Made by a program: the position numbers and the translations under genes. A DNA stretch of 64,000 bases from Bacteriovoracaceae bacterium (GTDB lineage: Bacteria; Bdellovibrionota; UBA1018), in NCBI GenBank assembly GCA_947447665.1, contig CANFJX010000007.1, positions 91,162 through 155,161 on the forward strand, in the 5' to 3' direction. The notes under the pieces are model-generated. The model saw nothing but the letters and a program-made list of their open reading frames with translations, was not told where the DNA came from and searched no databases. Positions 17,453-25,277 of this stretch are shown here, in pieces; position 1 is the first letter of the stretch; each line of letters opens with the position of its first letter.

Positions 17453-19585
17453 CTAGTGGTGCGATAGGCCAGGTGCGCCAGGCTGCCCGGGCATGCCTGT
17501 GCCGCCGCCCATGCCGCCCATCATAGGGTTCATCATGGGGTTCATGCCCATACCGCCCATGCCACCCATCATAGGGTTCATCATGGGGTTCATGCCCATA
17601 CCGCCCATGCCGCCCATCATAGGGTTCATCATGGGGTTCATGCCCATGCCGCCCATGCCACCCATCATAGGGTTCATTATGGGGTTCATCATGCCCATGC
17701 CGCCCATGCCACCCATCATAGGGTTCATTATGGGGTTCATCATGCCCATGCCGCCCATGCCACCCATCATAGGGTTCATTATGGGGTTCATGCCCATACC
17801 GCCCATCATGTTTGGATAGGCTGATCCCGGGTTGAACATCTGTGATTGGGCCATTTGATCGTGGTTATGAATCATCTGGGTTTCGTTAGCGATTTGAGAT
17901 GCTCGAATAATCAGATCTCTTTGTGCAATTAAATGGGTACATTCTTCCGAGTTCAAGCTTGCTGCGGTTCGGCACGTGGTTCGTCTCGCCTGAGTCCATT
18001 CCTGTAGCAAAGCGCCTTCTTTCATTTGGATCATCGGAGCAGTTAAGTTGCCTTGTCTCACTTCGGTGTGGAGTCGGTTGATCTTAAGATCCAGGAGTTT
18101 TTGGCCATACTGTTTTCTTGCATCGCTGTCGGATCCATTCATGACATTTTTTTCGACGATTTCAATAGCCTTGCTGCAGCTTTGGGGCGTTGCTGTTGGG
18201 TCATCGCCGTGACAAATTTTATTGGCGAGGTTGATGAGGTGAGCTGTTGCTTGTTTTCTGTGGCGAATATCACCGTGAGAGTCCAAATTCTCAATAAAGT
18301 CTACCAGTCGCCCTCGAATATCCTCAACGCGGTTGATGTCAGCGCTGTTGACCGCGTTTACTTCCATGGCAAATTTTTGGAGCTGCGATTCCTTAACGTC
18401 TTGATCCAGTCGGGATAGTTCATGGTTTCTTTGTTGATGACTAATTTCCTTGAAATCCTTGAAGAGGCTTTCGATTGCGCTCTTAACGTGATGTTGGGAG
18501 TCCTCGGTTCGGCAGTAGGGGGAGTTGAGTGTTCGCTTAAGATTAGCTATTTCCCAATTTTTTGCCCGGGTTTCTGTTTTTTCTAGTTCTTCTCTGTCGT
18601 GAGCATCAACAGCTGCTTTGTCCTCGGCAGTCTGAAAGTGGAGAGGGCTTTCGAGCTCTTCGCATTTGATTTTCCTGTTGGCTTCATCATAATGAGCAAT
18701 CGAGATTTTGCCCGACTTTCCGATTTCTTTTAGTTTAATGACCGATGCAATTTTGCCCGAGAGTTGACTCCAGTTTGCTTTAGGGGAGAATTCGGGCAAA
18801 AAAGGACCCTGTTTTTGCATAGCCTGAATGCAAGACTCTGCCTTGCCATCGGTGTCATAAAACTGGATCGCCCGTAGGGTTTCTCCACACTGAGCTTGAT
18901 CATAAGTTGGACTTGAATCGGGAGCCTTCCAATCGATCTTCAAAGAATCTAAACAGGACTTCGGGAGCTCTCCTGATACTTTGACAAAGTTTTGGCTGTC
19001 GATTGTAATTGCAAAGCTTGGAATGAGTTCCTGTAAGTCCTTGAGACCCCAAGTCCTCGATTTTCCAACCGGGGCTTCTTGTGTATTGGATGCCGTCGCC
19101 TCTTGCGGGTTGGCTTCATTCTCTATCTTCGTTTTAATTTCTGTGAGTGAGCTCCAGGCTCGATCTAACTCTTTATGTAATTGCTCCTGATGAACTGATG
19201 CGCTCTTCTTGATTGCCTCTAAAAATGCGGGCTCTAAATGTGGCTGAAGATTGCGTAGTTCGCCGAGTTCCTGGATACCTAGGCCTTCGAGGCATTTTCT
19301 TCCCTGGTCCAAAAGATTTCTACGGTAGTCGATTGATCCGACCTCTTTGATCTTGTTCAAGGTTTTCTCGCAACCTTCTAGATCGGTTTTAAGTTTTGTA
19401 AGCGTACCTGAATATTGGGAAATGACGGAGTTGATTGCGGGTTCACCGGTGTTCTTGAATTGGCCTATCCAAGAATAACGCTCTGTTTCACTAGGCCATG
19501 TATCGAGTGCAAATGCTTGAGGAGAAGCCAAAGCGAGTCCCAAGCAGGCTAATCCGATTTTGAAATTCTTTTTATCACTCAACAT
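17453..19585 (-). CDS. Large exported protein with Met/Gly-rich tandem-repeat tail
   Basis: A 710-residue protein that I do not recognise. ATG 19585 is chosen: AAGGAG lies just upstream and it begins a clean signal peptide (MLSDKKNFKIGLACLGLALA, cut after AFA). Residues 30-580 are charged, helical and contain eight or more cysteines in positions such as LEGCEKTL, GRKCLEGL and NKICHGDD, suggesting disulphides in the periplasm. The last 120 residues are tandem 16-17-residue repeats of the type NPMMNPMMGGMGGMG, then a Gly/Pro/His end. Methionine content there is extreme. Function unknown; metal binding (Cu(I) by Met) or a surface fibre-like role are guesses. Confidence 0.75.
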   Translation of the reverse strand: MLSDKKNFKIGLACLGLALASPQAFALDTWPSETERYSWIGQFKNTGEPAINSVISQYSGTLTKLKTDLEGCEKTLNKIKEVGSIDYRRNLLDQGRKCLEGLGIQELGELRNLQPHLEPAFLEAIKKSASVHQEQLHKELDRAWSSLTEIKTKIENEANPQEATASNTQEAPVGKSRTWGLKDLQELIPSFAITIDSQNFVKVSGELPKSCLDSLKIDWKAPDSSPTYDQAQCGETLRAIQFYDTDGKAESCIQAMQKQGPFLPEFSPKANWSQLSGKIASVIKLKEIGKSGKISIAHYDEANRKIKCEELESPLHFQTAEDKAAVDAHDREELEKTETRAKNWEIANLKRTLNSPYCRTEDSQHHVKSAIESLFKDFKEISHQQRNHELSRLDQDVKESQLQKFAMEVNAVNSADINRVEDIRGRLVDFIENLDSHGDIRHRKQATAHLINLANKICHGDDPTATPQSCSKAIEIVEKNVMNGSDSDARKQYGQKLLDLKINRLHTEVRQGNLTAPMIQMKEGALLQEWTQARRTTCRTAASLNSEECTHLIAQRDLIIRASQIANETQMIHNHDQMAQSQMFNPGSAYPNMMGGMGMNPIMNPMMGGMGGMGMMNPIMNPMMGGMGGMGMMNPIMNPMMGGMGGMGMNPMMNPMMGGMGGMGMNPMMNPMMGGMGGMGMNPMMNPMMGGMGGGTGMPGQPGAPGLSHH
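17517..17810. repeat. Six tandem 48/51-base repeats coding the Met/Gly tail
   Basis: Six copies of a unit beginning cccatcatagggttcat on the plus strand, four of 48 bases and two of 51 (one extra ATG codon). The last copy is cut short. Near-identity between units, including at third codon positions, points to recent expansion or ongoing homogenisation by slippage or recombination. Confidence 0.95.
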
Positions 19586-19847
19586 AAGCGTAACTCCTTC
19601 AACTGAGGCATTGAGAGAAAGACCTTCTCTCGGGAGTACATAGAGCAAGGGGTAGGCCAAGTTTGATGGGCTGTGTAAATTTATATTTATCTTATTATTT
19701 CAATTACTTGCAGATCTATTAAATAGCTATAGAGCTTAGCTTGATGTGTGAGTTATGAAGGTTTGTCGATAAAATCGACACGCAAACTTGCGTCCAGTCG
19801 CTTGCCTTGTTAAGCTCGCCCCACGTGAAGCAAAAAGGGAGATTCCT
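19586..19847. promoter_or_regulatory. Divergent regulatory region with two abutting hairpins
   Basis: 262 bases between the divergent Met/Gly-repeat gene and the leucine dehydrogenase operon. The centre (19680-19735) is very A/T-rich. At 19765-19779 a perfect inverted repeat gtcgat-aaa-atcgac is directly followed at 19780-19793 by a second, acgcaa-ac-ttgcgt. They lie 55 bases before the dehydrogenase ATG and could be operators or a structured leader. No cobalamin or lysine riboswitch core was recognised. Confidence 0.5.
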
Positions 19848-20909
19848 ATGGTTTTCAAGCAAATGCAGCCAAGTGGTTTTGAGCAAGTGGTCTTCTGTCA
19901 GGACGATCGGGTTGGACTGAGAGCGATTATTTCGATTCACTCTTCAGTCCTGGGGCCTGCCACAGGTGGCTGCCGCATGTGGAATTACGCCACCGAAGAA
20001 GAAGCACTTACGGACGTACTCCGGCTCTCTGAAGGAATGACTTATAAAGCGGCTATGGCCGGTTTGGACTGGGGCGGAGGCAAGGGCGTGATTTTGGGAG
20101 ACCCAAAAACTCAGAAGACTCCTGAGATGCTTCAAAGATTTGGGGAATACGTAGATCGCTTGGGTGGTCATTACATTACAGCCAAAGATGTTGGCATGGG
20201 CGCGGATGATTTGCGCCAAGTCAAACGAAAGACCCGCCACGTTTTAGGAATTGAAGGTGATCCAGGATCCAGCGGCGATCCGTCCCCAGCTACCGCTTGG
20301 GGAGTTTACCATGGGATGCAATCAGCTGCTCAAGTCGCATTTCAGGCGCGCTCCTTGAAGGGGCTGAGAGTGGCGCTTCAGGGGTTGGGGAGCGTTTCCT
20401 ACTACTTGCTCGATTATTTGGTGAAAGAAGGCGCCCATGTGGTGGGTTGCGATATTGATTCCGCTATGGTCGAGCGAGCGGTTAAAAAATTTGGAATTGA
20501 GATCGTCCATCCGGATGCGATATATGATGTGAAGTGTGATATTTTTTCACCCTCGGCTCTCGGCTCTTCAGTGAATCCGAAGACTCTCCCGAGGATCCAG
20601 GCTAAAGTGATCGCAGGCGGGGCTAATAACCAATTGGCAACACTGGAAGAGGGCTATGAGATCATGCGAAGGGGAATGGTCTATGTCCCTGATTATGTCA
20701 TCAATGGCGGGGGCCTGATTAATATTTATTATGAGGATCCAATTCGTGGGGGTTATTCCAAGTCTCGAGCTTTTGATCATGTCGCCAAAATCGGCCAAAC
20801 CGTGCTGGAAATTCTCGAGCGGTCGAAGAGCGAAAAGACTCCGTCTCAGATCATCGCGAACCGAATGGCTGAAGAGCGGATTGAGAAGAAGCGCAGAAGT
20901 ATCTCGTAA
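19848..20909 (+). CDS. Leucine/valine dehydrogenase-type amino acid dehydrogenase
   Basis: NAD-dependent oxidative deaminase of the Glu/Leu/Phe/Val dehydrogenase superfamily. ATG 19848 has GGGAG six bases upstream. Of 353 residues: GPATGGCRMWNYATEEEAL and the catalytic-lysine segment MTYKAAMAGLDWGGGKGVIL (both lysines of the Leu dehydrogenase active site), ITAKDVGMGADDL, and a Rossmann GLGSVSYYLLDYL motif with acidic VVGCDID ending, favouring NAD. Leucine dehydrogenase is the best match by motif, giving 2-oxoacids from branched-chain amino acids. Being first in the lysine-degradation operon it could act on another substrate. Confidence 0.8.
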   Translation: MVFKQMQPSGFEQVVFCQDDRVGLRAIISIHSSVLGPATGGCRMWNYATEEEALTDVLRLSEGMTYKAAMAGLDWGGGKGVILGDPKTQKTPEMLQRFGEYVDRLGGHYITAKDVGMGADDLRQVKRKTRHVLGIEGDPGSSGDPSPATAWGVYHGMQSAAQVAFQARSLKGLRVALQGLGSVSYYLLDYLVKEGAHVVGCDIDSAMVERAVKKFGIEIVHPDAIYDVKCDIFSPSALGSSVNPKTLPRIQAKVIAGGANNQLATLEEGYEIMRRGMVYVPDYVINGGGLINIYYEDPIRGGYSKSRAFDHVAKIGQTVLEILERSKSEKTPSQIIANRMAEERIEKKRRSIS

Positions 20910-20921
20910 GAGGGCGCTATC

Positions 20922-21968
20922 ATGAGTTCCTTTCGGCCGTCTGATCGATTTGGAATTCAAAGAGTCCTCCTCCCCTCTGGAGTTCTGCCCCAACAGGCAG
21001 ACCAGTTGGATCCAGCATTGCCGATCGCAGAAGATGAGCTTCTGATTGAAGTCGAAAGCCTGAATATTGACTCCGCAAGTTTTCATCAGATTTCAACCGT
21101 GTGCGGGGGGGATTTGTTGAAAATAGAGAAGCACATCGTGGATTTAGTCAAACGACGTGGCAAGCATCATAACCCTGTGACTGGATCTGGGGGGATGCTA
21201 ATTGGTCGGGTCACAGCGGTGGGTCCAGCCTTTCCGGTGAGAGAAAAACCAGTACAAGTCGGGGACCGAATCGCCACTTTAGTTTCCCTCTCTCTCACCC
21301 CTCTTGAGATTCGGAAAGTAAAACGAATTCATCCTAAGGTTGACCGAGTAGATATCGAGGGACATGCGATTTTGTTTGCATCGGGCCTTTTTTCCCTTCT
21401 TCCATCAGATTTGCCCGAATCACTCGCCCTAGCGGTTCTGGACGTTGCAGGTGCTCCCGCTCAGACTCGACGATTGGTGCAGGCAAACCAAACGGTAGTC
21501 GTGATTGGGGGTGGGGGTAAGTCGGGAGTGCTTTGTCTTTATGAGGCTAAGAAGAGTCTGGGTGTCACGACGATCGCTATTGATTATTCCGACGCAGGGA
21601 TTGATCGCCTCAAGACTCTGCCCTTTGTGGATCAGGTAATTCAAGCGGATGCTAGAAATGCTGTTGAGGTGATGAAGAAAGTATCTGACGCGACCCAAGG
21701 GCAAATGGCTGATCTAGTGATTAATGTTGCTAACCTCCCTGAGACTGAAATGTCGAGTGTGTTGAGTTGTAAACGAGGGGGAGCAGTTTATTTTTTTAGT
21801 ATGGCCACCAGCTTTACGCGGGCTGCTCTCGGTGCTGAGGGTGTCGGAGCGGATGTGGACTTGAGGATTGGAAATGGTTATACCTCTGGCCACGCTCAGC
21901 TCGCCCTGGATTTAATTAGGGAAAGTAAGATATTAAGAAAGTTATTTACCGACGTTTATTGCAGTTGA
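20922..21968 (+). CDS. kdd: L-erythro-3,5-diaminohexanoate dehydrogenase
   Basis: Third enzyme of lysine fermentation, oxidising 3,5-diaminohexanoate to 5-amino-3-oxohexanoate with NAD(P). Its 348 residues start RFGIQRVLLPSGVLPQQAD, continue with ELLIEVESLNIDSASFHQI and GKHHNPVTGSGGMLIGRV, and contain the dinucleotide site VVVIGGGGKSGVLCLYEAKK. C-terminal GGAVYFFSMATSFTRAALG and GNGYTSGHAQLALDLIR are also typical of Kdd, a branch of the medium-chain dehydrogenases without the zinc-binding cysteines. kamD follows after 39 bases, which supports the assignment strongly. Confidence 0.9.
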   Translation: MSSFRPSDRFGIQRVLLPSGVLPQQADQLDPALPIAEDELLIEVESLNIDSASFHQISTVCGGDLLKIEKHIVDLVKRRGKHHNPVTGSGGMLIGRVTAVGPAFPVREKPVQVGDRIATLVSLSLTPLEIRKVKRIHPKVDRVDIEGHAILFASGLFSLLPSDLPESLALAVLDVAGAPAQTRRLVQANQTVVVIGGGGKSGVLCLYEAKKSLGVTTIAIDYSDAGIDRLKTLPFVDQVIQADARNAVEVMKKVSDATQGQMADLVINVANLPETEMSSVLSCKRGGAVYFFSMATSFTRAALGAEGVGADVDLRIGNGYTSGHAQLALDLIRESKILRKLFTDVYCS

Positions 21969-22007
21969 GTTGTTTGGCGCGGTGCTCGAATTAAAGGGGA
22001 AGTGGTG

Positions 22008-23573
22008 ATGAGTCATCTTCATTTAGATCAAGCTTTAGTAAAGCAGTGTAGAAATCTGGCCAGGGAAATCGCGAGGCCAGTGGAAAAACTCATCGACGAT
22101 CATACCACCGTCGCCATCGAGCGCGCTACGCTGAGGTTGATAGGTATTGAAGGAGCCGTGCAGTCTAACAGCCAGTGGGTGCCTCAAGTCAATCTGATCA
22201 TTGAAGACCTGCAAAAAGATGGCGTCTTAGGGCGCGGGGCTCTTTACTGGTTCGCCAACGGAATGATTCAAACCAAAATGAGCGCTGTTGATCTCGGCGA
22301 GGCGGTAGCCAAGAAAAAGCTGAAGCTGCCTGAGCTTCAGCAGGCGCCGGAGAAGGAGATTCGAGAAAAAGCGCTAAACCTATGCCAACTCGCTCGCGCT
22401 AATCTGGTCAGTCAACGTGAAATGCGGGATTCGCTTCGCTCTGAATTGAAAGACTCATTTGATCCACAAGGTAAAAATGGGCCGATCCTGTATGTAATTG
22501 TTGCTACTGGAAATATTTTTGAAGACGTCATTCAGGCCCAGGCGGCAGCACAGGCTGGCGCCGATGCGATCGCCGTGATTCGAAGTACTGCGCAGTCGCT
22601 CCTTGATTTTATCCCTCATGGTGCCACCACGGAGGGATTTGGTGGGACCTACGCCACCCAGGAAAATTTTCGGATCATGAGAAAGGCATTAGATGAAGAG
22701 GGTCGAAGGCTGGGTCGCTACATTCGCCTCACCAATTATTGTTCAGGGCTTTGTATGCCAGAAATTGCAGCGCTGGGTGCTCTAGAACGGCTGGATTTTC
22801 TATTAAACGACGCGATGTATGGGATTTTGTTCAGAGACATCAACATGAAGCGAACGTTAATTGACCAGCACTTTTCTAGAAAAATTATTGCCCTTTCGCG
22901 AATCGTAATTCATACAGGCGAAGATAACTATCTCACTACCGCCGACGCAGTTGAGAATGGGCACCAAGTTCTAGCATCCCAATTCATTAACGAGTGCTTT
23001 GCAAAGCATGCAGGAATGACGGAGGACCTCATGGGGCTCGGTCATGCTCAGGAGATGGATCCCGAGCATCCCGATGTGTTTCTTTTGGAGATTGCCCGAG
23101 CTCAGATGACCCGTGATATTTTTCCAGAGTCTCCGATTAAGTTTATGCCTCCTACCCGATTTAAGTGCGGAGATATCTTTTATAGTCACTTGATGGACGC
23201 CATGTTTAACTTCGTCGGAGTCTTAACTGGACAAACGATTCAGCTCCTGGGAATGCCAACTGAGGCGATGCATACGCCACTTTTGCAGGACCGTTGGATG
23301 AGCATTAAGAATGCAAAATATATTTTTAATGGCGCTAAAAATCTGGGTAGAGAAATCGAGTTTAAGCAAGGTGGAGTAATTGAAAGTTGGGCGTCGAAGG
23401 TACTAAAAGACACTCATGGGCTCCTGAGTTTGATTCATCAAAAGGGCCTTTTCCAGGCGATTGAAGAGAGGGCCTTTGCTGAAGTGAAGCGCACCGAAAC
23501 TGGCGGTAAAGGTCATGATGGTGTGATCCCAAGGGATTCGCAGTACTTGAATCCTTTTTTTGAATTGTTATAG
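22008..23573 (+). CDS. kamD: Lysine 5,6-aminomutase alpha subunit
   Basis: Large subunit of the PLP- and adenosylcobalamin-dependent enzyme moving the terminal amino group of beta-lysine (or D-lysine) to C5. ATG 22008 is chosen with AAAGGGGA seven bases upstream. The 521 residues match the family length. Recognisable segments are RARATLRLIGIEG-like (IERATLRLIGIEGAV), GADAIAVIRSTAQSLLDF, PHGATTEGFGGTYATQENF, IRLTNYCSGLCMPEIAAL, IHTGEDNYLTTADAVENGHQ and QIQLLGMPTEAMHTPLLQD-like near the C-terminus. These include the residues lining the TIM-barrel cavity. Coupled to kamE 13 bases downstream. Confidence 0.94.
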   Translation: MSHLHLDQALVKQCRNLAREIARPVEKLIDDHTTVAIERATLRLIGIEGAVQSNSQWVPQVNLIIEDLQKDGVLGRGALYWFANGMIQTKMSAVDLGEAVAKKKLKLPELQQAPEKEIREKALNLCQLARANLVSQREMRDSLRSELKDSFDPQGKNGPILYVIVATGNIFEDVIQAQAAAQAGADAIAVIRSTAQSLLDFIPHGATTEGFGGTYATQENFRIMRKALDEEGRRLGRYIRLTNYCSGLCMPEIAALGALERLDFLLNDAMYGILFRDINMKRTLIDQHFSRKIIALSRIVIHTGEDNYLTTADAVENGHQVLASQFINECFAKHAGMTEDLMGLGHAQEMDPEHPDVFLLEIARAQMTRDIFPESPIKFMPPTRFKCGDIFYSHLMDAMFNFVGVLTGQTIQLLGMPTEAMHTPLLQDRWMSIKNAKYIFNGAKNLGREIEFKQGGVIESWASKVLKDTHGLLSLIHQKGLFQAIEERAFAEVKRTETGGKGHDGVIPRDSQYLNPFFELL

Positions 23574-23586
23574 GAATAGGTCCCAT

Positions 23587-24375
23587 ATGAGTTCACAAGT
23601 CGCAGAAGTCAATCTTAAGAAATTGCGTCCATACGGCGATATCATGGATGATGGTACTGTTCAGCTTGCTTTTACATTGCCGGTGGAGGCATCACCTGAG
23701 GCTCGCGAGGCGGCGGTGCTACTCACTCAAAAAATGGGTTTTGAGCAGGTCAAGGTTGCAACGATGGAAAAGGCTGCGAACGGTTTTTCTTTTTTTGTCA
23801 TTTACGCGAAGCTCAAACACACAATCGATTTCACGCAAATTAGCGTGTTGAAGGTGGACGCTCCAAAACGGGCTCGAGATGAAGTTGACGAAATCATTCG
23901 GACCCAGATTGGTCGCAAGTTAATCGTTTTAGGGGCCTGCACTGGGTATGACGCCCATACAGTGGGTATTGACGCGATTATGAATATGAAAGGCTTCGCA
24001 GGTGATTATGGCCTGGAGAGATATCAGTGGCTCGACGCTAGAAATCTCGGAGCACAAGTTCAAAATGAAGATTTGCTTAAATTGGCGGTGCAAGAGAAGG
24101 CTGATGCGATTTTGATTTCAAAGGTAGTGAGCCAACACAATATTCATATCAAAGATATGAAGGAACTCATTCAGAGGGCTGAGAAAATGGGTCTGAAGGA
24201 CCAACTTATATTTGTCGCGGGCGGGCCTCGTGTGACCCATCCAATGGCTTTAGAGTGCGGTTTTGATGCAGGATTCAGTGTGGGTACCAAACCCTCGGAT
24301 GTGGCGAGTTATATTGTCGAGGAGTTTCTACGGAGACGATCACGCCGTGCAGGCAAAAAGGAAGAACCATCGTGA
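23587..24375 (+). CDS. kamE: Lysine 5,6-aminomutase beta subunit, B12/PLP-binding
   Basis: Small subunit holding the cobalamin-binding Rossmann domain. ATG 23587 is used because family members start close to the LKKLRPYGDIMDDGTVQLAF segment. The base-off/His-on cobalamin motif DxHxxG is seen as Asp122-Ala-His124-Thr-Val-Gly127, directly after LIVLGACTGY, followed by IDAIMNMKGFAGDYGLE. ILISKVVSQHNIHIKDM and VAGGPRVTHPMALECGFDAG complete the B12 fold. The stop overlaps the GTG of the MoxR gene as GTGA. Together with KamD it gives a complete enzyme. Confidence 0.95.
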   Translation: MSSQVAEVNLKKLRPYGDIMDDGTVQLAFTLPVEASPEAREAAVLLTQKMGFEQVKVATMEKAANGFSFFVIYAKLKHTIDFTQISVLKVDAPKRARDEVDEIIRTQIGRKLIVLGACTGYDAHTVGIDAIMNMKGFAGDYGLERYQWLDARNLGAQVQNEDLLKLAVQEKADAILISKVVSQHNIHIKDMKELIQRAEKMGLKDQLIFVAGGPRVTHPMALECGFDAGFSVGTKPSDVASYIVEEFLRRRSRRAGKKEEPS

Positions 24376-25277
24376 AAAAGAGTGCAACCCCGCAGAGTTC
24401 GATCGTCGGTCGCGAAGCAGAGCTCTTGCGTCTGAGAGCTTGTCTGAGGGCTGGAAAAAATGTTTTGCTTGAGGGGCCTGTCGGAGTCGGCAAAACGAGT
24501 CTGGCCTTAGAAATCACCCGAGAGCTGAAGAGCCTGGTTTTTCGAGTGGATGGGGATAATCGCTATTCCGAGCAGAAGTTGTCCGGATGGTTTGATCCTC
24601 CGAGTGTGATTCAGAAGGGATATACGGCAGAGACTTTTATGCCAGGGCCGCTCGTAGAGGCCATGCAAAAAGGTGGAGTGCTTTTTATAAATGAGTTGAA
24701 CCGATTGCCTGAGGGCGTACAGAACGTTCTTCTCCCAGCTATCGATGAGCGGCTCATTGAGGTTCCGAGACTTGGGGAGATTCGCGCTGAGAGGGGATTT
24801 CTAGTTATTGCCACCCAAAATCCAAAGGAATTTGTGGCGACCTCGCATTTGAGTGAGGCTGTTCTGGATCGCTTCGAGCTGATTGTTCTGGACTATCAGA
24901 CTGAAGAGGAGGAGACCGAGATTGTTGCCCAACGATTAGCTCCGGGGTCCTCTGATATTCTTGAGGATCGACGACTGGCTCAGGCATCCGTTAAATTGAT
25001 TCGCCTCACTCGTGACCATCCCCGAGTTCGCAGAGGTGCGTCCGTGCGAGCAGCACTGAGTGTCGCTGAGATTACGAAAGAACTTGTCTCATCAGGAATG
25101 TCGATGGAGGAGGCCTTTCTTCAAGCCGCACTTCTCGCTCTTCCGACTCGAATCGAGTTTGAGAGGGACGCCGAATCGGACTTAACGCTTCGTGCAGAGA
25201 TGGAAGCTTTACTCAAGGAGTGGACCGATCTCGTTTGGCAGGAGTTGGCGGATCCGTCCTTAAAAAAAAAACGCTAG
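24372..25277 (+). CDS. MoxR-type AAA+ ATPase, candidate aminomutase chaperone
   Basis: AAA+ ATPase of 301 residues, MoxR/CbbQ group. Walker A is GPVGVGKTS (Lys41); Walker B is VLFINELNR, where Asn107 stands at the usual aspartate, followed by catalytic Glu108; sensor 1 lies in VIATQNPKEF and the arginine-finger region in LDRFELIVL. Translation is coupled to kamE by a GTGA overlap. MoxR proteins work with VWA partners to activate cofactor-dependent enzymes (CbbQ/CbbO with Rubisco, NorQ/NorD with NO reductase). A role in reactivating lysine 5,6-aminomutase is inferred from gene order. The gene ends just after a run of ten A. Confidence 0.88.
   Translation: MKKSATPQSSIVGREAELLRLRACLRAGKNVLLEGPVGVGKTSLALEITRELKSLVFRVDGDNRYSEQKLSGWFDPPSVIQKGYTAETFMPGPLVEAMQKGGVLFINELNRLPEGVQNVLLPAIDERLIEVPRLGEIRAERGFLVIATQNPKEFVATSHLSEAVLDRFELIVLDYQTEEEETEIVAQRLAPGSSDILEDRRLAQASVKLIRLTRDHPRVRRGASVRAALSVAEITKELVSSGMSMEEAFLQAALLALPTRIEFERDAESDLTLRAEMEALLKEWTDLVWQELADPSLKKKR

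Noticed and set aside
17493..17819. Open plus-strand frame coding a Pro/Met/Ile-rich repeat protein of 108 residues
   Set aside because: It is the antisense of the Met/Gly tandem repeats; the repeats keep all frames open. The minus-strand frame has signal peptide, ribosome-binding site and length.
19586..22007. Cobalamin or lysine riboswitch in front of the aminomutase genes
   Set aside because: I looked for the conserved B12-box and lysine-riboswitch cores before 19848, 20922 and 22008 and saw none; only two small hairpins are present.
25262..25271. A10 run as a sequencing error that splits one MoxR-VWA gene
   Set aside because: Possible, but MoxR and VWA proteins are normally separate and the MoxR frame ends properly, so I treat the run as real and flag slippage instead.
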